Position numbers and translations under genes: made by a program. The notes below the pieces were generated by a model. That model saw only the letters and a list, made by a program, of their open reading frames with translations, was not told the origin of the DNA and made no database searches. A stretch of DNA of 64,000 nt from Gemmatimonadaceae bacterium. GTDB lineage: Bacteria; Gemmatimonadota; Gemmatimonadetes; Gemmatimonadales; Gemmatimonadaceae. This document shows, in pieces, positions 44,646 to 54,011 of the stretch (within the stretch, counting starts at the first letter, position 1; every line of letters begins with the position of its first letter). The stretch spans positions 247,298 through 311,297 of the forward strand of contig DASXKV010000004.1 of NCBI GenBank assembly GCA_036496605.1, given 5' to 3'.

Positions 44646-45472
44646 CCGGCGTGATGCCTAACGACTCGATCGAGGCCGCCGCGGGCCGTCCCGGTCCGTC
44701 GCTGCCCGTCAGCGAGCATCCGGGCGCGATCGTCGTGCGCAACTTCTCCTTCTGGTACGGCGCAACGCAGGCGCTGTACGACATCGATGCCGTGATTCAG
44801 CCGCGCGCGATCACGGCATTGATCGGACCGTCCGGCTGCGGCAAGTCGACGTTCCTGCGATCGATCAATCGCCTGAACGAGCTGATTCCGGGCATCCGCC
44901 ACGAGGGCCGCATCGAGCTCGATGGCGACGACGTGTATGATTCCACGGTGGACGTCGTGGCGCTGCGGCAGCGCGTCGGTATGGTGTTCCAGCGCTGGAA
45001 TCCCTTCCCGAAATCGATCTATGCGAACGTCGCCTACGGACCGCGCATCAACGGCGTCCACGATCGGCGCGAGCTGGACCTCATCGTCGAGACGTCACTG
45101 CGGCGCGCGGCACTGTGGGACGAAGTCCGTGATCGGTTACGCGAGAGCGCGACGAGCCTCTCCGGCGGACAACAGCAGCGCCTCTGCATCGCTCGCGCAC
45201 TCGCCAACGAGCCGGAAGTCTTGCTCCTGGACGAGCCGGCGAGCGCGCTCGATCCGCTCTCGACGCAGCGCGTCGAAGAGTTGTTGTACGAATTGAAGCA
45301 GGAGCTGACGGTCGTGATCGTGACGCATAACCTGCAGCAAGCGGGGCGCATCTCCGACCGCACCGCATTCTTTTTCCTCGGACGCTTGGTCGAAGCGGGA
45401 CCAACCGATCAGATATTCACCAATCCGCGTGAAGAGCGTACGAACGCGTACGTGACCGGGAGGTTCGGATGA
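44642..45472 (+). CDS. pstB: Phosphate ABC transporter ATPase PstB, copy 2
   Basis: 276 residues, with a 25-residue N-terminal extension relative to copy 1. Walker A GPSGCGKS, signature [16 protein letters not shown] and Walker [13 protein letters not shown] are intact, with switch His in [15 protein letters not shown]. Clearly a paralogue of copy 1. ATG overlaps the preceding stop and its own stop overlaps phoU (ATGA). Two adjacent pstB genes are known in some phyla. Confidence 0.93.
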   Translation: MTGVMPNDSIEAAAGRPGPSLPVSEHPGAIVVRNFSFWYGATQALYDIDAVIQPRAITALIGPSGCGKSTFLRSINRLNELIPGIRHEGRIELDGDDVYDSTVDVVALRQRVGMVFQRWNPFPKSIYANVAYGPRINGVHDRRELDLIVETSLRRAALWDEVRDRLRESATSLSGGQQQRLCIARALANEPEVLLLDEPASALDPLSTQRVEELLYELKQELTVVIVTHNLQQAGRISDRTAFFFLGRLVEAGPTDQIFTNPREERTNAYVTGRFG

Positions 45473-46203
45473 CGCAGCCGCAAACGGCCGGCACAGAACG
45501 ACAGACCGGCTTTCGCCATTTTCACGAGCAGCTCGCGGAGCTCAAGCAGCGCCTGCTCGACATGTCGGAGAAGGCCGAGGCACTCATCGATCTCGCTGTG
45601 GAGTCGCTGCGCGAGCGCGACGCGGGCAAGGCCGAAGCCGTTCTTGCCGCCGATCATGAGCTCGACGATCTCGAGGTCGAGGTCGAGCAGCGCGCAATCT
45701 CGCTCCTCGCGCTGCAGCAACCTATGGCGCGAGACCTCCGCTTCATCGTTGGTGCGATCAAGATCTCGAGTGATCTCGAGCGTGTCGGCGATCATGCGGT
45801 GAACATCGGCCAGTGCACGCTGCGTCTCCTCGACGTGCCCGTCACGCTCGCTCCAGGCCTCGAGATCGACGAGATGGCGAAGCGCGCGCGCGAAATGCTC
45901 GGCGACGGAATCGACGCGTTCATCAGAGCAGACGGCGCTCTCGGGCGCGCCGTCTGCAAGCGCGACGACGAAGTCGATGCACTCGAAGAGTCCACCTTCC
46001 GGGTGTTGTTGACGCACATGATGGAAAGCCCGACGACGATCTCGTCGTCGCTGCAGCTCCTCCTCGTGAGCCGCAACCTCGAGCGCGTCGCCGATCTCGC
46101 GACCAATATCGGCGAGGACGCGGTCTACCTCGCCGAGGGTAAGCAGATCAAGCACCACTTCGAGGAGCGGGCGCAGGGGAAGTCGCCGCCGCCGCGACCA
46201 TAG
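45469..46203 (+). CDS. phoU: PhoU phosphate-signalling protein
   Basis: 244 residues, all helical, as two PhoU repeats. Each repeat has the metal-binding pattern: [27 protein letters not shown] in the first and [24 protein letters not shown] in the second. PhoU links Pst transport to the PhoR/PhoB pathway and lowers phosphate gene expression when phosphate is plentiful. Last gene of the coupled pst operon; a porin with its own Pho box follows. Confidence 0.93.
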   Translation: MTQPQTAGTERQTGFRHFHEQLAELKQRLLDMSEKAEALIDLAVESLRERDAGKAEAVLAADHELDDLEVEVEQRAISLLALQQPMARDLRFIVGAIKISSDLERVGDHAVNIGQCTLRLLDVPVTLAPGLEIDEMAKRAREMLGDGIDAFIRADGALGRAVCKRDDEVDALEESTFRVLLTHMMESPTTISSSLQLLLVSRNLERVADLATNIGEDAVYLAEGKQIKHHFEERAQGKSPPPRP

Positions 46204-46297
46204 CGCTCGACATACCAAGGACTCCTCTTCGTCGACAGCAGGGCGCCAGCGCTCCTTGGACGAAGGTCCAATGGACGGTCTCCCAACCCGGCGTCCC

Positions 46298-46351
46298 GTG
46301 ACGCGTGCGTTACAAAGTGGACGGAGCGCCGTTACGCGGCGCCGGTAGCGT
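46298..46351 (+). promoter_or_regulatory. Pho box and -10 of the porin gene
   Basis: GTGAC (46298), GTTAC (46309), a weak unit at 46320 and GTTAC (46331), all in 11-bp phase. TAGCGT (46346-46351) lies ten bases after the last unit, exactly as at pstS1. It ends 37 bp before the ATG of the porin. Confidence 0.75.
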
Positions 46352-46388
46352 CCGGTCGCACGTTCACCCCCCATCGAACAGGCCGACC

Positions 46389-47570
46389 ATGACCCGATTC
46401 CGTCTCCGCTCAACTGCAGTCGCCGGCGCGTTCATTCTCCTCGCGTCGGCGTCGATGCTCTCGGCGCAGACCACCGTCACCATCCCACCTATCGACTTCT
46501 CCGGAGTCATCTATAGCAACTTTCAATATCGCGTCGATCAGCGCGCGAAAAACTTTAACAAGTTCGATCTCGAGCGAGCGTATCTGACATTTCGTATGCC
46601 CGCTGGTGATCGCGCGAGCATCCGCATCACCACCGACGTCTACCAGCAGCAGAACACGCCGGCGGATCAGTACTACCAGGGCTGGGCGATCCGTCTGAAG
46701 TACGCCTATCTGCAGTACAACTACATCACGGGCGGCCCGAACGATTTCACCGCGGTCGCACGTATGGGTTCTCTCCATACGGTAGTCATCGACCACGAGG
46801 AGAACTTCTGGCCTCGCTGGATCTCGCAGACCGACGTCGAGCGCGCTGGGCTCTTTAGCTCCGCCGACATTGGCGCGGCGACACTCTTGACGCTGCCCAG
46901 CAAGGCGGGTGAAATCTACGCGGTGATCTCGAACGGTCCCGGGTATGGCTCGCGCGAGATGGATCGGTTCAAAGACCCGCAGGTACGATTGACGCTCACA
47001 CCACTCGCCAACAGCAAAGCGGGAATCTTCAAGACATGGGCGATTTCACCCTGGTATTACAAGGGTCTCGTCGCCAGCCCCTTCGTCAACAGCGCGGCAC
47101 CGCCAACGACGAACGGTCCGATCGGTACGGGTCTCGATCGCGACCGCTGGGGCGTGTTCACCGGCATTCGTGATCCGCGCATCCAGATGGGCGCTCAGTA
47201 CGCATCGTTCAAGGGCCAGGGTCAGACGGGGCTCAACACCCCCGCCTCACCCGCCGTCACGGTCGACTCGAGCGGTCACCTGCTCTCCGGATTCATCGTC
47301 GCCAAGCCGCTCGCGCTCTTCGACACGGCTTTCACACGTTTGAATCTCGTGGCGCGGTACGACAGGGTCACGACGAACACGAACTACAGCCCGGAGGCGC
47401 AGTATCACGTGTTCATCGGCGGCATCTTCTTCGACCTGAACCGCCGCTGCGCCGTCTCCGTCGACTATCAGGAGCAGCTGTCGGACAACTACCCGGTCGT
47501 CGGCGCCGCGACGATCACACCGACGCAGCCGCTCAGGACGTGGTTCGTGCATATGGTGGCGAACTTCTGA
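46389..47570 (+). CDS. Outer-membrane porin, probably phosphate-linked
   Basis: 393 residues with a signal peptide (AGAFILLASASMLSAQ). The mature protein is beta-barrel-like: alternating strands, aromatic girdles (FQYRVDQRAKNFNKFDLERAYLTF) and the end strand RTWFVHMVANF with a terminal Phe. The opening PPIDFSGVIYSNFQYR resembles phosphate-selective (OprO/OprP-like) porins. The ATG at 46389 is chosen for the signal peptide; the frame is open to 46305. The Pho box upstream supports phosphate or polyphosphate uptake. Confidence 0.8.
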   Translation: MTRFRLRSTAVAGAFILLASASMLSAQTTVTIPPIDFSGVIYSNFQYRVDQRAKNFNKFDLERAYLTFRMPAGDRASIRITTDVYQQQNTPADQYYQGWAIRLKYAYLQYNYITGGPNDFTAVARMGSLHTVVIDHEENFWPRWISQTDVERAGLFSSADIGAATLLTLPSKAGEIYAVISNGPGYGSREMDRFKDPQVRLTLTPLANSKAGIFKTWAISPWYYKGLVASPFVNSAAPPTTNGPIGTGLDRDRWGVFTGIRDPRIQMGAQYASFKGQGQTGLNTPASPAVTVDSSGHLLSGFIVAKPLALFDTAFTRLNLVARYDRVTTNTNYSPEAQYHVFIGGIFFDLNRRCAVSVDYQEQLSDNYPVVGAATITPTQPLRTWFVHMVANF

Positions 47571-47594
47571 GCGGTTAGGCGTTAGGGAGAGTCA

Positions 47595-47624
47595 AAACCC
47601 CGCGACACGCGTGTCGCGGGGTTT
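47595..47624. terminator. Perfect 15-bp hairpin terminator
   Basis: A perfect palindrome of 30 bases without a loop spacer: 47595-47609 pairs with 47610-47624, core CGCGACACG, flanked by AAA and TTT runs. It follows the porin stop by 24 bases and would also face the ADOP gene on the other strand, although that gene ends at 47771. Likely a bidirectional terminator closing the phosphate region. Confidence 0.85.
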
Positions 47625-47671
47625 GCTTATACAGGACCGGACCTAACGTCTCGCCCTCGAGGCACCGCCCC

Positions 47672-47770
47672 TCATTTCATCGTCACTTCAATCACTCCGC
47701 CATTATTCCCCGTGGTGAACTTCGCGTTCGCCTGCTCCGGCTCGTAGAAACGCAGCTCGCACGCGGTCGC
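47672..47770 (-). pseudogene. Possible C-terminal remnant of a lost gene
   Basis: Directly after the ADOP stop, and in the same frame, 32 codons read ATACELRFYEPEQANAKFTT and end GVIEVTMK before a TGA at 47672. The composition is protein-like, but ADOP proteins normally end where the stop is. It may be the tail of a deleted neighbouring gene. No start codon lies within it. Confidence 0.35.
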
Positions 47771-50410
47771 TCAATCCTCGGCGCGAATCGTCGAGGCGGG
47801 ATCAACCGCTAGCGCGCGACGAGCGGGGACGACGCATGCGATCATCGCAACGGCGACGAGGATCGCCGGTACGGCGACGAACGTGAGTGGATCGGTCGCG
47901 CTCACGCCGAACAGCTGGCCCTTCAGTACCCGCGTCAACAAGCTCGCGCCCGCCAACCCGAGTGCGGCGCCGACAATCGTCAGCGACATGCCCTGCTGAA
48001 GCACCATGCCGACGACACGCTCTCGCGACGCGCCGAGGGCGATCCGAATTCCGAGCTCGCGGCGGCGTTGTTGCACCGCGTACGCGATCACGCCGTAGAT
48101 GCCAACGGCGGCCAAAACCAGCGCCAGGGAAGCGAACGTCGCCAGCAACGAAGCGTAAAATCGGCGCTGGGCAATCGATTCGCGCACGAGATCATCGAGC
48201 GGGTGCGCTTCGTACACCGGCAATTGCGCATCGAGCAAACGCAGGACATCGCGCGCCGCGGTGAGCAACGTCGCTGGTGACGCCGACGAACGCATGACGA
48301 CAGACATTTCGTCCAACGGCCATTGCGCAAGGGGCGCGTAGATGTGCGCAGTCGGCTGCGCCGCGAGACTGAATTGGCGCACGTCGCCGACGACGCCGAC
48401 GACCGTACCGCCGAACGCGCGGTTGCCGTGATGCCACCCTGTCTCGAGCGACTGACCGATCGGGTTTTCGTTCGGCCAATACCGGCGCGCCGTTTCCTGA
48501 CTGATCAGGAGCGCCATTGGGGCACCAGCGCGATCTTCCGCCGTGAAGACGCGTCCACGCAGCAGCGGAATGCCCATCGTCCGGAAATAATCCGGCGTCG
48601 CGACGCGAATCTGTGCGCGTGGCTCGTCCGGGCCGCTCACTTCCCTTCGACCGGCAATCGCGAAGGTGAGGCCGAAGCCGGCCGACGAGAGCGGAAGTGC
48701 AAACGAGATTCCTGCCGAGGTCATGCCGGGGAGCTGCTCGAGCCGAGAGAGCATCGTCGCCGCGAACTGCGCCTGCGTGTTCTCGTCCGGATAGCGAACC
48801 GGCGAGAGCGAGAGCGAGAAGGTCGTGACTCCTGACGGCTGGAATCCGGGATCGATCGTCGCTAGGCGCAGAAAGCTGCGCAGGAGCAGCCCCGCGCCGG
48901 CGAGGAGCGTGATCGCCAACGCGACCTCCGCGACGACGAGCGTCGCGCGCAGCCGTCCACCAGCCGGCCCGCGCGAGGCGCCGCGGCTGCCCGATCGCAA
49001 CCGGTCGTTGGTGCTGCGGCGCGCGCCTTGAATCGCGGGTACGGCGCCGAAGAGCACGCCGCTGACGACTGTCAGCGCGAGCGCGAAGGCGAAGACCACG
49101 CCGTCGACCCGCACCGCCTCGAGCAATGGCAACTCGCCCGGCGCGAGCGCAACGAGGGCGCGCGTGCCAAGGACCGCGATCACGAGGCCAGCTCCGCCGC
49201 CGCCTAACGCGAGCACGACGCTCTCGGTGAGCAGCTGGCGCGCGATCCGGCCGCGTCCAGCGCCTAACGCGGCACGCACGGCAAGCTCCGTCTCGCGAGC
49301 GGCGGTTCTGCCCAGTGAGAGACTGGCGATGTTGACGCAGGCGATGAGCATCACGAAGCCGACGGCGCCGAGCAAGACGAGGAGCGGCGTCCGCACGCTG
49401 CCAACGAGATCTTCCTGAAGCGGTATCACTCGGCTCGTCACGCCGGCGTTGTGTTTCGGATCGAGCTGCGTGAGTCGCGCCGCGATCGTGCTCATGTCGC
49501 TCCGTGCGACGGCGAGCGTAGCGCCCGGTGCGAGTCGTCCCACGACCTGAACCCAGCGTGCGCCCCTCGACGATGGCGCGATGTCGCGCGCGTCGAACCG
49601 TGTCGTCATCCAGAGATCGACCGCGGCCGGCATGCGGAGCTGGGGCGGCGCGATGCCGATGACCGTCGTTGGGAAGTCGTCGAGCAGAATCGTGCGGCCG
49701 ATGATCGTCTCGTCAGCGCCAAATCGCCGCCGCCACAGCCCGTCGCCGAGCACGACGACTCGCGCGGCCGATACGTCGTCTTCACCCGGCCGAAAGCTGC
49801 GGCCGCGCTCGGGCCGTGCGCCAAGAACGTCGAAGAAGTTCGCCGATACGCGCGCTTGCACGAGGCGCTCCGCCTCAGCGGTACCGGTGAGCGCCGTCGT
49901 ACTCAAGAAGTACGCGGCCATGCCGGACAAGGATCTGTCCTGCTCGCGCCAATCGAGAAAATCGCGCGGCGAGTCCGCCGTCGGCGAACCGTTGATGACC
50001 GATTCGATCGCGACGAGCCGGTCAGGGTCGGCGTACGGCAGCGGGCGGAACAATACACCACGCACGACACTGAAGATCGCCGTGTTGGCGCCCACGCCTA
50101 ACGCGAGTGTGAATATGGCAACGGCAACGAAGCCTCGGCCGCGCGAGAGAACGCGCAACGCATAACGAGCATCCTGTCGCAGCTCCTCGAGCCACCGCCC
50201 GCCGCGCGCGTCTCGGGCTTCGTCCTGGTAGCGCGCGACGCCGCCAAAACGCCGCCGCGCAATCCGTTTCGCGTCGGCAACGCCGAATCGTGCCAGTTCC
50301 TCCGCTTCCATCTCGACATGGAAGCGCATCTCGTCCTCCATCTCGCGCTCGACGGCGGGTCGGTCGATCACCAGCCGCAGCCGGCGGCGCACACGCGAAA
50401 GCCAGCGCAT
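47771..50410 (-). CDS. ADOP-type duplicated MacB/FtsX permease
   Basis: 879 residues. The N-terminus has the conserved helical leader of acidobacterial duplicated orphan permeases (EREMEDEMRFHVEMEAEEL), then TM1 (FVAVAIFTLALGVGANTAIFSVV), a MacB-like periplasmic domain, an FtsX core and a second copy of both to the end (GIRIALGASRERVVGMVLQQG, VVPARRALAVDPASTIRAED). There is no ATPase gene beside it, as is usual for this family. It likely helps export or mechanotransmission of unknown substrates. The preceding PadR gene is its usual partner. Confidence 0.92.
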   Translation of the reverse strand: MRWLSRVRRRLRLVIDRPAVEREMEDEMRFHVEMEAEELARFGVADAKRIARRRFGGVARYQDEARDARGGRWLEELRQDARYALRVLSRGRGFVAVAIFTLALGVGANTAIFSVVRGVLFRPLPYADPDRLVAIESVINGSPTADSPRDFLDWREQDRSLSGMAAYFLSTTALTGTAEAERLVQARVSANFFDVLGARPERGRSFRPGEDDVSAARVVVLGDGLWRRRFGADETIIGRTILLDDFPTTVIGIAPPQLRMPAAVDLWMTTRFDARDIAPSSRGARWVQVVGRLAPGATLAVARSDMSTIAARLTQLDPKHNAGVTSRVIPLQEDLVGSVRTPLLVLLGAVGFVMLIACVNIASLSLGRTAARETELAVRAALGAGRGRIARQLLTESVVLALGGGGAGLVIAVLGTRALVALAPGELPLLEAVRVDGVVFAFALALTVVSGVLFGAVPAIQGARRSTNDRLRSGSRGASRGPAGGRLRATLVVAEVALAITLLAGAGLLLRSFLRLATIDPGFQPSGVTTFSLSLSPVRYPDENTQAQFAATMLSRLEQLPGMTSAGISFALPLSSAGFGLTFAIAGRREVSGPDEPRAQIRVATPDYFRTMGIPLLRGRVFTAEDRAGAPMALLISQETARRYWPNENPIGQSLETGWHHGNRAFGGTVVGVVGDVRQFSLAAQPTAHIYAPLAQWPLDEMSVVMRSSASPATLLTAARDVLRLLDAQLPVYEAHPLDDLVRESIAQRRFYASLLATFASLALVLAAVGIYGVIAYAVQQRRRELGIRIALGASRERVVGMVLQQGMSLTIVGAALGLAGASLLTRVLKGQLFGVSATDPLTFVAVPAILVAVAMIACVVPARRALAVDPASTIRAED

Positions 50411-50425
50411 CGGTCCCTCGATTCG

Positions 50426-50755
50426 TTAGGTGGCTCGGAGGATGTGATTCACGGCGAGCGAGAAGACGCGCCAGCTCTCGGTCTCGGAATTGAGTTGACG
50501 CCGTCCGTCGGCGGTAAGGCGGTAGAACTTCGCCTTCCGGCCCTCGGGTGAAACGCCCCACTCGGCCTCGATCCAACCACGGTCCTCGAGTCGGTACAAA
50601 GCCGGATAGAGCGAGCCCTGCCCGATTTGGAGCACCTCGGAGGAGAGCTGCCGGATGCGCTTGGAAACGCCCCATCCGTGCAGTGGCCCGAGCGCGAGCG
50701 TCTTCAGGATGAGGAGATCGAGCGTGCCTTGAAGGAGCTCAGCTTTGGAGTCCAT
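50426..50755 (-). CDS. PadR-family transcriptional regulator
   Basis: 109 residues: a winged helix-turn-helix (LLQGTLDLLILKTLALGPLHGWGVSKRI, IGQGSLYPALYRLEDRGWIEAEW) and a C-terminal dimerisation helix (WRVFSLAVNHILR). PadR proteins repress nearby genes and release DNA on binding small molecules. It is 15 bases upstream of the ADOP permease on the same strand, the standard arrangement. Confidence 0.93.
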   Translation of the reverse strand: MDSKAELLQGTLDLLILKTLALGPLHGWGVSKRIRQLSSEVLQIGQGSLYPALYRLEDRGWIEAEWGVSPEGRKAKFYRLTADGRRQLNSETESWRVFSLAVNHILRAT

Positions 50756-50833
50756 CGCGATGGTCTAGAGCCGTTGCCAGGGAGAGGATGGGCGGGAATC
50801 CGTCGCCCCAAAGCCCCTAGCCCCTCATAACGT

Positions 50834-50891
50834 CGATACCTTGACAGTCGACAACAAGGTGCGGTGCTTGTTGTCGACTGTCAAGGTATCG
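50834..50891. repeat. Perfect 25-bp inverted repeat
   Basis: Arm 50834-50858 (starts CGATACCTTGACAG) is exactly complementary to arm 50867-50891; the 8-base loop is GTGCGGTG. The arms contain TTGACA and GTCGAC. It lies in the gap between the PadR gene (starts 50755, minus) and the small gene ending at 50914 (minus). It is followed by TGTTTTC. Too long and perfect for a routine terminator; could be a mobile-element tip, a terminator or a binding site. Confidence 0.9.
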
Positions 50892-50913
50892 TGTTTTCGC
50901 GACCCGGCGACGC

Positions 50914-51087
50914 CTAGAACTCGCGCCGCTTCATCTCCTTGAAGAAATGCTCGCGCTCGACGTCTTCCTCGTCGTCGCTGGGAGGCGGGAGGGTCTTGTC
51001 GTATCGGCGGCTCTGACGCGCCTTGGCCAGCTTCTCGGCCTTGGCCGCGTTCTGGCGCACCAGTTTGGCTAGTTGCTTCTCGTCCAT
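50914..51087 (-). CDS. Small charged protein of 57 residues
   Basis: ATG at 51087 to TAG at 50914. The product starts MDEKQLAKLVRQNAAKAEK and ends EHFFKEMKRREF, highly charged and likely helical, with an acidic stretch SDDEEDVE in the middle. Codon use is normal for the window. It stands alone between the 25-bp inverted repeat and a Leu/Pro-poor spacer before the carboxypeptidase gene. No function recognised. Confidence 0.6.
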   Translation of the reverse strand: MDEKQLAKLVRQNAAKAEKLAKARQSRRYDKTLPPPSDDEEDVEREHFFKEMKRREF

Positions 51088-51228
51088 GGGGGCCTAAGGT
51101 CTTGGACTAGGTATTTGTCGCTCGAGATTGGTCCTTCAAGAAGATTAACGATCGGTCGTTTACCAGGTCACTGGTCTGGATCACCAAGCCTCGGCCCTCG
51201 GACCTCAACCCTCCTCGGCCCCTCGACC

Positions 51229-52854
51229 CTATCGCTCCGCCCGCTGCGCCTGGGGCAATGCACTATCGATGAACCGCCGCAGCCCATCGCGCATCTTGGT
51301 CATCGACGGCGCATCGATGTACACCATGTGGCCGGCCTCGAAGCGCTCCGTAACGATCCCGGCGCGGACCCGAGGATCCACGGACATGTGCGCCAACGTG
51401 TATTCGACCGCGAAGTACGGCGTCGCCATGTCGTAGTAGCCCTCCGCGACGTAGAGCTTCATCTCCGGATTCTTTGCAAACGCGCGCTCGAGCGACGGGA
51501 CGACGTTCGCATATCCATTGTTCTGCGGATAACGCCATCGGCCGATCCCACCGCCAAGGATGTAGTAGACGTCCTCGTCCCGATAGCCGAGCTCGCGGCG
51601 GGCGTATTCGCTCATCACCGGCGAGAACGAATTGCGAATCGACGCCTCGCTCGGATCGAACTGCCCGCGCTCGGCGCCCTGGTCCGTCGCATACGTCGTG
51701 AAGCGGCTGTCGAGACGGCCTGAAGTGAGATGTTGATCGCGCAGCAGTTCCTGGTTGAAACGACCGAGCGTGATGCGAAGGTCGTTCTCCTCCGCGAATG
51801 TCGTCGACGTGCCGGTAAAGCGAGCGAGTTGCTCGGCGATCGTGTGACGCTCCGGGTCGGTGAGCCGCGCGCCACGCATGAGCGCGTGAGCGTAGTCGCC
51901 ATCCGCCCATTTTTCTGCCTGCGCCGTAACCTGCTGGACGGTGAGCTTCTGAAGATCGGCCGGAAGCTTCTTGTGATACCACGCCGTCGCGGCGTACGAA
52001 GGCAGGAAGTTAATGAACCCCAGATCGTTGCCCGGGTCCATCGCCGACGCGCCGAAGTTGAGCACGGTCGAAATGAGAACGACGCCGTTGAGCGCGATGC
52101 CGCGGTCGGCCAGATAACCGCTGAGATGAGCGGCGCGCGTGGTTCCGTAGCTCTCGCCGGCGATGAACTTCGGAGAGCCCCACCGGTCATACCGAGTGAG
52201 GTAGAGCCGGACGAATTCACCAACTGCGCGAATGTCCTCGTCGAGCCCCCAGAACCTCGGCCCGAGCTCGGGACGCGCAGCGCGGCTAAAGCCCGTGCCG
52301 ACGGGATCGAGGAAGACGAGATCCGTCTGATCGAGGAGCGTGGACTGGTTGTCCTCGTAGGCGTAGGGCGGCGGCGGATTTGTGCCGTCCGCATTGAGGT
52401 GCACCTTCTTTGGACCGAATGCGCCCATATGCAGCCACACCGTCGCCGAGCCGGGTCCTCCGTTGAAGACGAAGCTGATCGGTCGTGCATTGGAGTCGCC
52501 GACGCCATCCTTGTTATAGGCGACGAAGAACATCCCGCCTTCTACCGCTCCAGTCGTGTCATTGCGAATGGGAAGCATGCCGGTGGTCGCCGTGTAGCTC
52601 AGCGTCGCGCCGTGCAGGCGAATCGAGTGATGAGTGACGACCGGCGAGGCTTCGACCATCGCGAGAAAATCACGGGCGCTTGGTCGGAGCGAGTCGCGAA
52701 CCGCACCGCGGAGGGTATCACGCGAGGTGCGGCCGCTCGTGTCCCGCTGGGGCGGACCCGGCTGGCGGGCTTGGGCGCCAGCGCTGGAAGCGCCCAACAT
52801 GATCGCGAGGCCGAGACCGATAGAGCGGCGCGGAAGCAATGGACCGTGTCCCAT
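51229..52854 (-). CDS. Secreted serine carboxypeptidase, S10 family
   Basis: 541 residues from the ATG at 52854, with a signal peptide (GLAIMLGASSAGAQ). S10-type motifs: NGGPGSATVW, AGESYGTTRA (nucleophile Ser), the Asp in GYYDMATPY and the His in EAGHMVY. It releases C-terminal residues from peptides outside the cytoplasm. The frame is open to 53451 but that part is only the shadow of the permease gene. It lies 35 bases after a TSUP permease on the same strand. Confidence 0.88.
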   Translation of the reverse strand: MGHGPLLPRRSIGLGLAIMLGASSAGAQARQPGPPQRDTSGRTSRDTLRGAVRDSLRPSARDFLAMVEASPVVTHHSIRLHGATLSYTATTGMLPIRNDTTGAVEGGMFFVAYNKDGVGDSNARPISFVFNGGPGSATVWLHMGAFGPKKVHLNADGTNPPPPYAYEDNQSTLLDQTDLVFLDPVGTGFSRAARPELGPRFWGLDEDIRAVGEFVRLYLTRYDRWGSPKFIAGESYGTTRAAHLSGYLADRGIALNGVVLISTVLNFGASAMDPGNDLGFINFLPSYAATAWYHKKLPADLQKLTVQQVTAQAEKWADGDYAHALMRGARLTDPERHTIAEQLARFTGTSTTFAEENDLRITLGRFNQELLRDQHLTSGRLDSRFTTYATDQGAERGQFDPSEASIRNSFSPVMSEYARRELGYRDEDVYYILGGGIGRWRYPQNNGYANVVPSLERAFAKNPEMKLYVAEGYYDMATPYFAVEYTLAHMSVDPRVRAGIVTERFEAGHMVYIDAPSMTKMRDGLRRFIDSALPQAQRAER

Positions 52855-52889
52855 GGCAAAAGTGAGTGGTAGGTTCGCCAGCAATACCG

Positions 52890-53840
52890 TTAGGCCGTGA
52901 CTTCCGGCTTTGGGCTGTCGGCAACGAGGGCCCCGGCGCGCTCGCGATATGCCGTGAGCAACAAATTCGCGGCGGTGTACAGCACGACGATGACAACGAG
53001 CCAGCGCACTGCCGTGAGCGGCAGTGTCTTCACGATGAACGCAGCAATGAGTACAGCCGGAATTCCGCCGGCGAACAGTCCGATCGTCGCCCGTCGATCG
53101 AAGCAGCGGGCACGAACGAAGCGCGCGCTGGCAATCGGCATGAGGAACGCGCACGACCCCATCATGATCGGAAAGGCCGTCGTCGGATTCATGCCGCACA
53201 GGCTCACAAGGATCATGCACGGCGCGTACAAGCCCAGGCCGATCGTCATGAGAGCGCCAAGCACGAAATTGGCCGTGACCGCAATGGCGAGACGAGGCCC
53301 AACGAGTCCGAGGAGCGTTCCGCCGCCGGGCAAGCTGCCGAACTGCGACGCGGCGAGCAGCATCGCGAAGGCGAGAATCGGCAGCGTCACTCCCATGCCG
53401 ATCTGGACGCGGCGACGGGGCCATCCCGCGACCACGCCCGCGCCTAACCACGCGCCGAGCACCGCGGCGACGATCATCAAGATGAGCGTTCGCGAATCAA
53501 CCGGCACGATGCTCGTGTAGATGTACGCCTGCACGATCGTCGGCAGCGTGTGCCCCACGTTCAGCGTGCCCGGAATGTACTCGTCGCGGACGAGCTTCCA
53601 GTGGCGGAAAATGGTGGTCGTCGTGGCGAACGATCCAATGCCGAGCGTATCGAAGAAATTCGTGACGAAGCCCGTCGCCAACAGGGCCGCCATGCCCGCC
53701 TTGGCGTCCGCACTCTCGTCAGCCTTGCTTGTCCGCCGCAGACCGGTGAGCAGTATTGCGGCGTAGAAGACCGCGAACGCGCCGAGCGCGAGGAACAGTA
53801 TGGCGCGAGCGTCGAGATGAGCGATCTGCATGAATGCCAT
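52890..53840 (-). CDS. TSUP/TauE-SafE family permease
   Basis: 316 residues with about eight membrane segments and repeated GxxxG-like helices. Typical phrases are GIGSFATTTTIFRHWKLV, TLPTIVQAYIYTS and MTIGLGLYAPCMILVSLCGMNPTTAFPIMMGS. Members export or import sulfite, sulfoacetate or other small organic acids. It is followed by a carboxypeptidase gene on the same strand. Substrate unclear. Confidence 0.82.
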   Translation of the reverse strand: MAFMQIAHLDARAILFLALGAFAVFYAAILLTGLRRTSKADESADAKAGMAALLATGFVTNFFDTLGIGSFATTTTIFRHWKLVRDEYIPGTLNVGHTLPTIVQAYIYTSIVPVDSRTLILMIVAAVLGAWLGAGVVAGWPRRRVQIGMGVTLPILAFAMLLAASQFGSLPGGGTLLGLVGPRLAIAVTANFVLGALMTIGLGLYAPCMILVSLCGMNPTTAFPIMMGSCAFLMPIASARFVRARCFDRRATIGLFAGGIPAVLIAAFIVKTLPLTAVRWLVVIVVLYTAANLLLTAYRERAGALVADSPKPEVTA

Positions 53841-54011
53841 CTCTTGCGTTGGAAGGATGGGGATTCTTTTGATACGTCCCGACCGGAGAGGTCGCTGCGA
53901 CCACCTGGTCGGACGAGGCAGATCAATTCACCGCCGGAAGCGTCTTGCCGCAAGGGCCGGGGAGAGGCATCGTCAGAGCGACAGCCAGCGTCCACTCCAA
54001 ACGAGCGTCGT

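Noticed and set aside
51730..52872. 380-codon frame antisense to the carboxypeptidase
   Set aside because: Shadow of a strong gene with all S10 motifs on the other strand.
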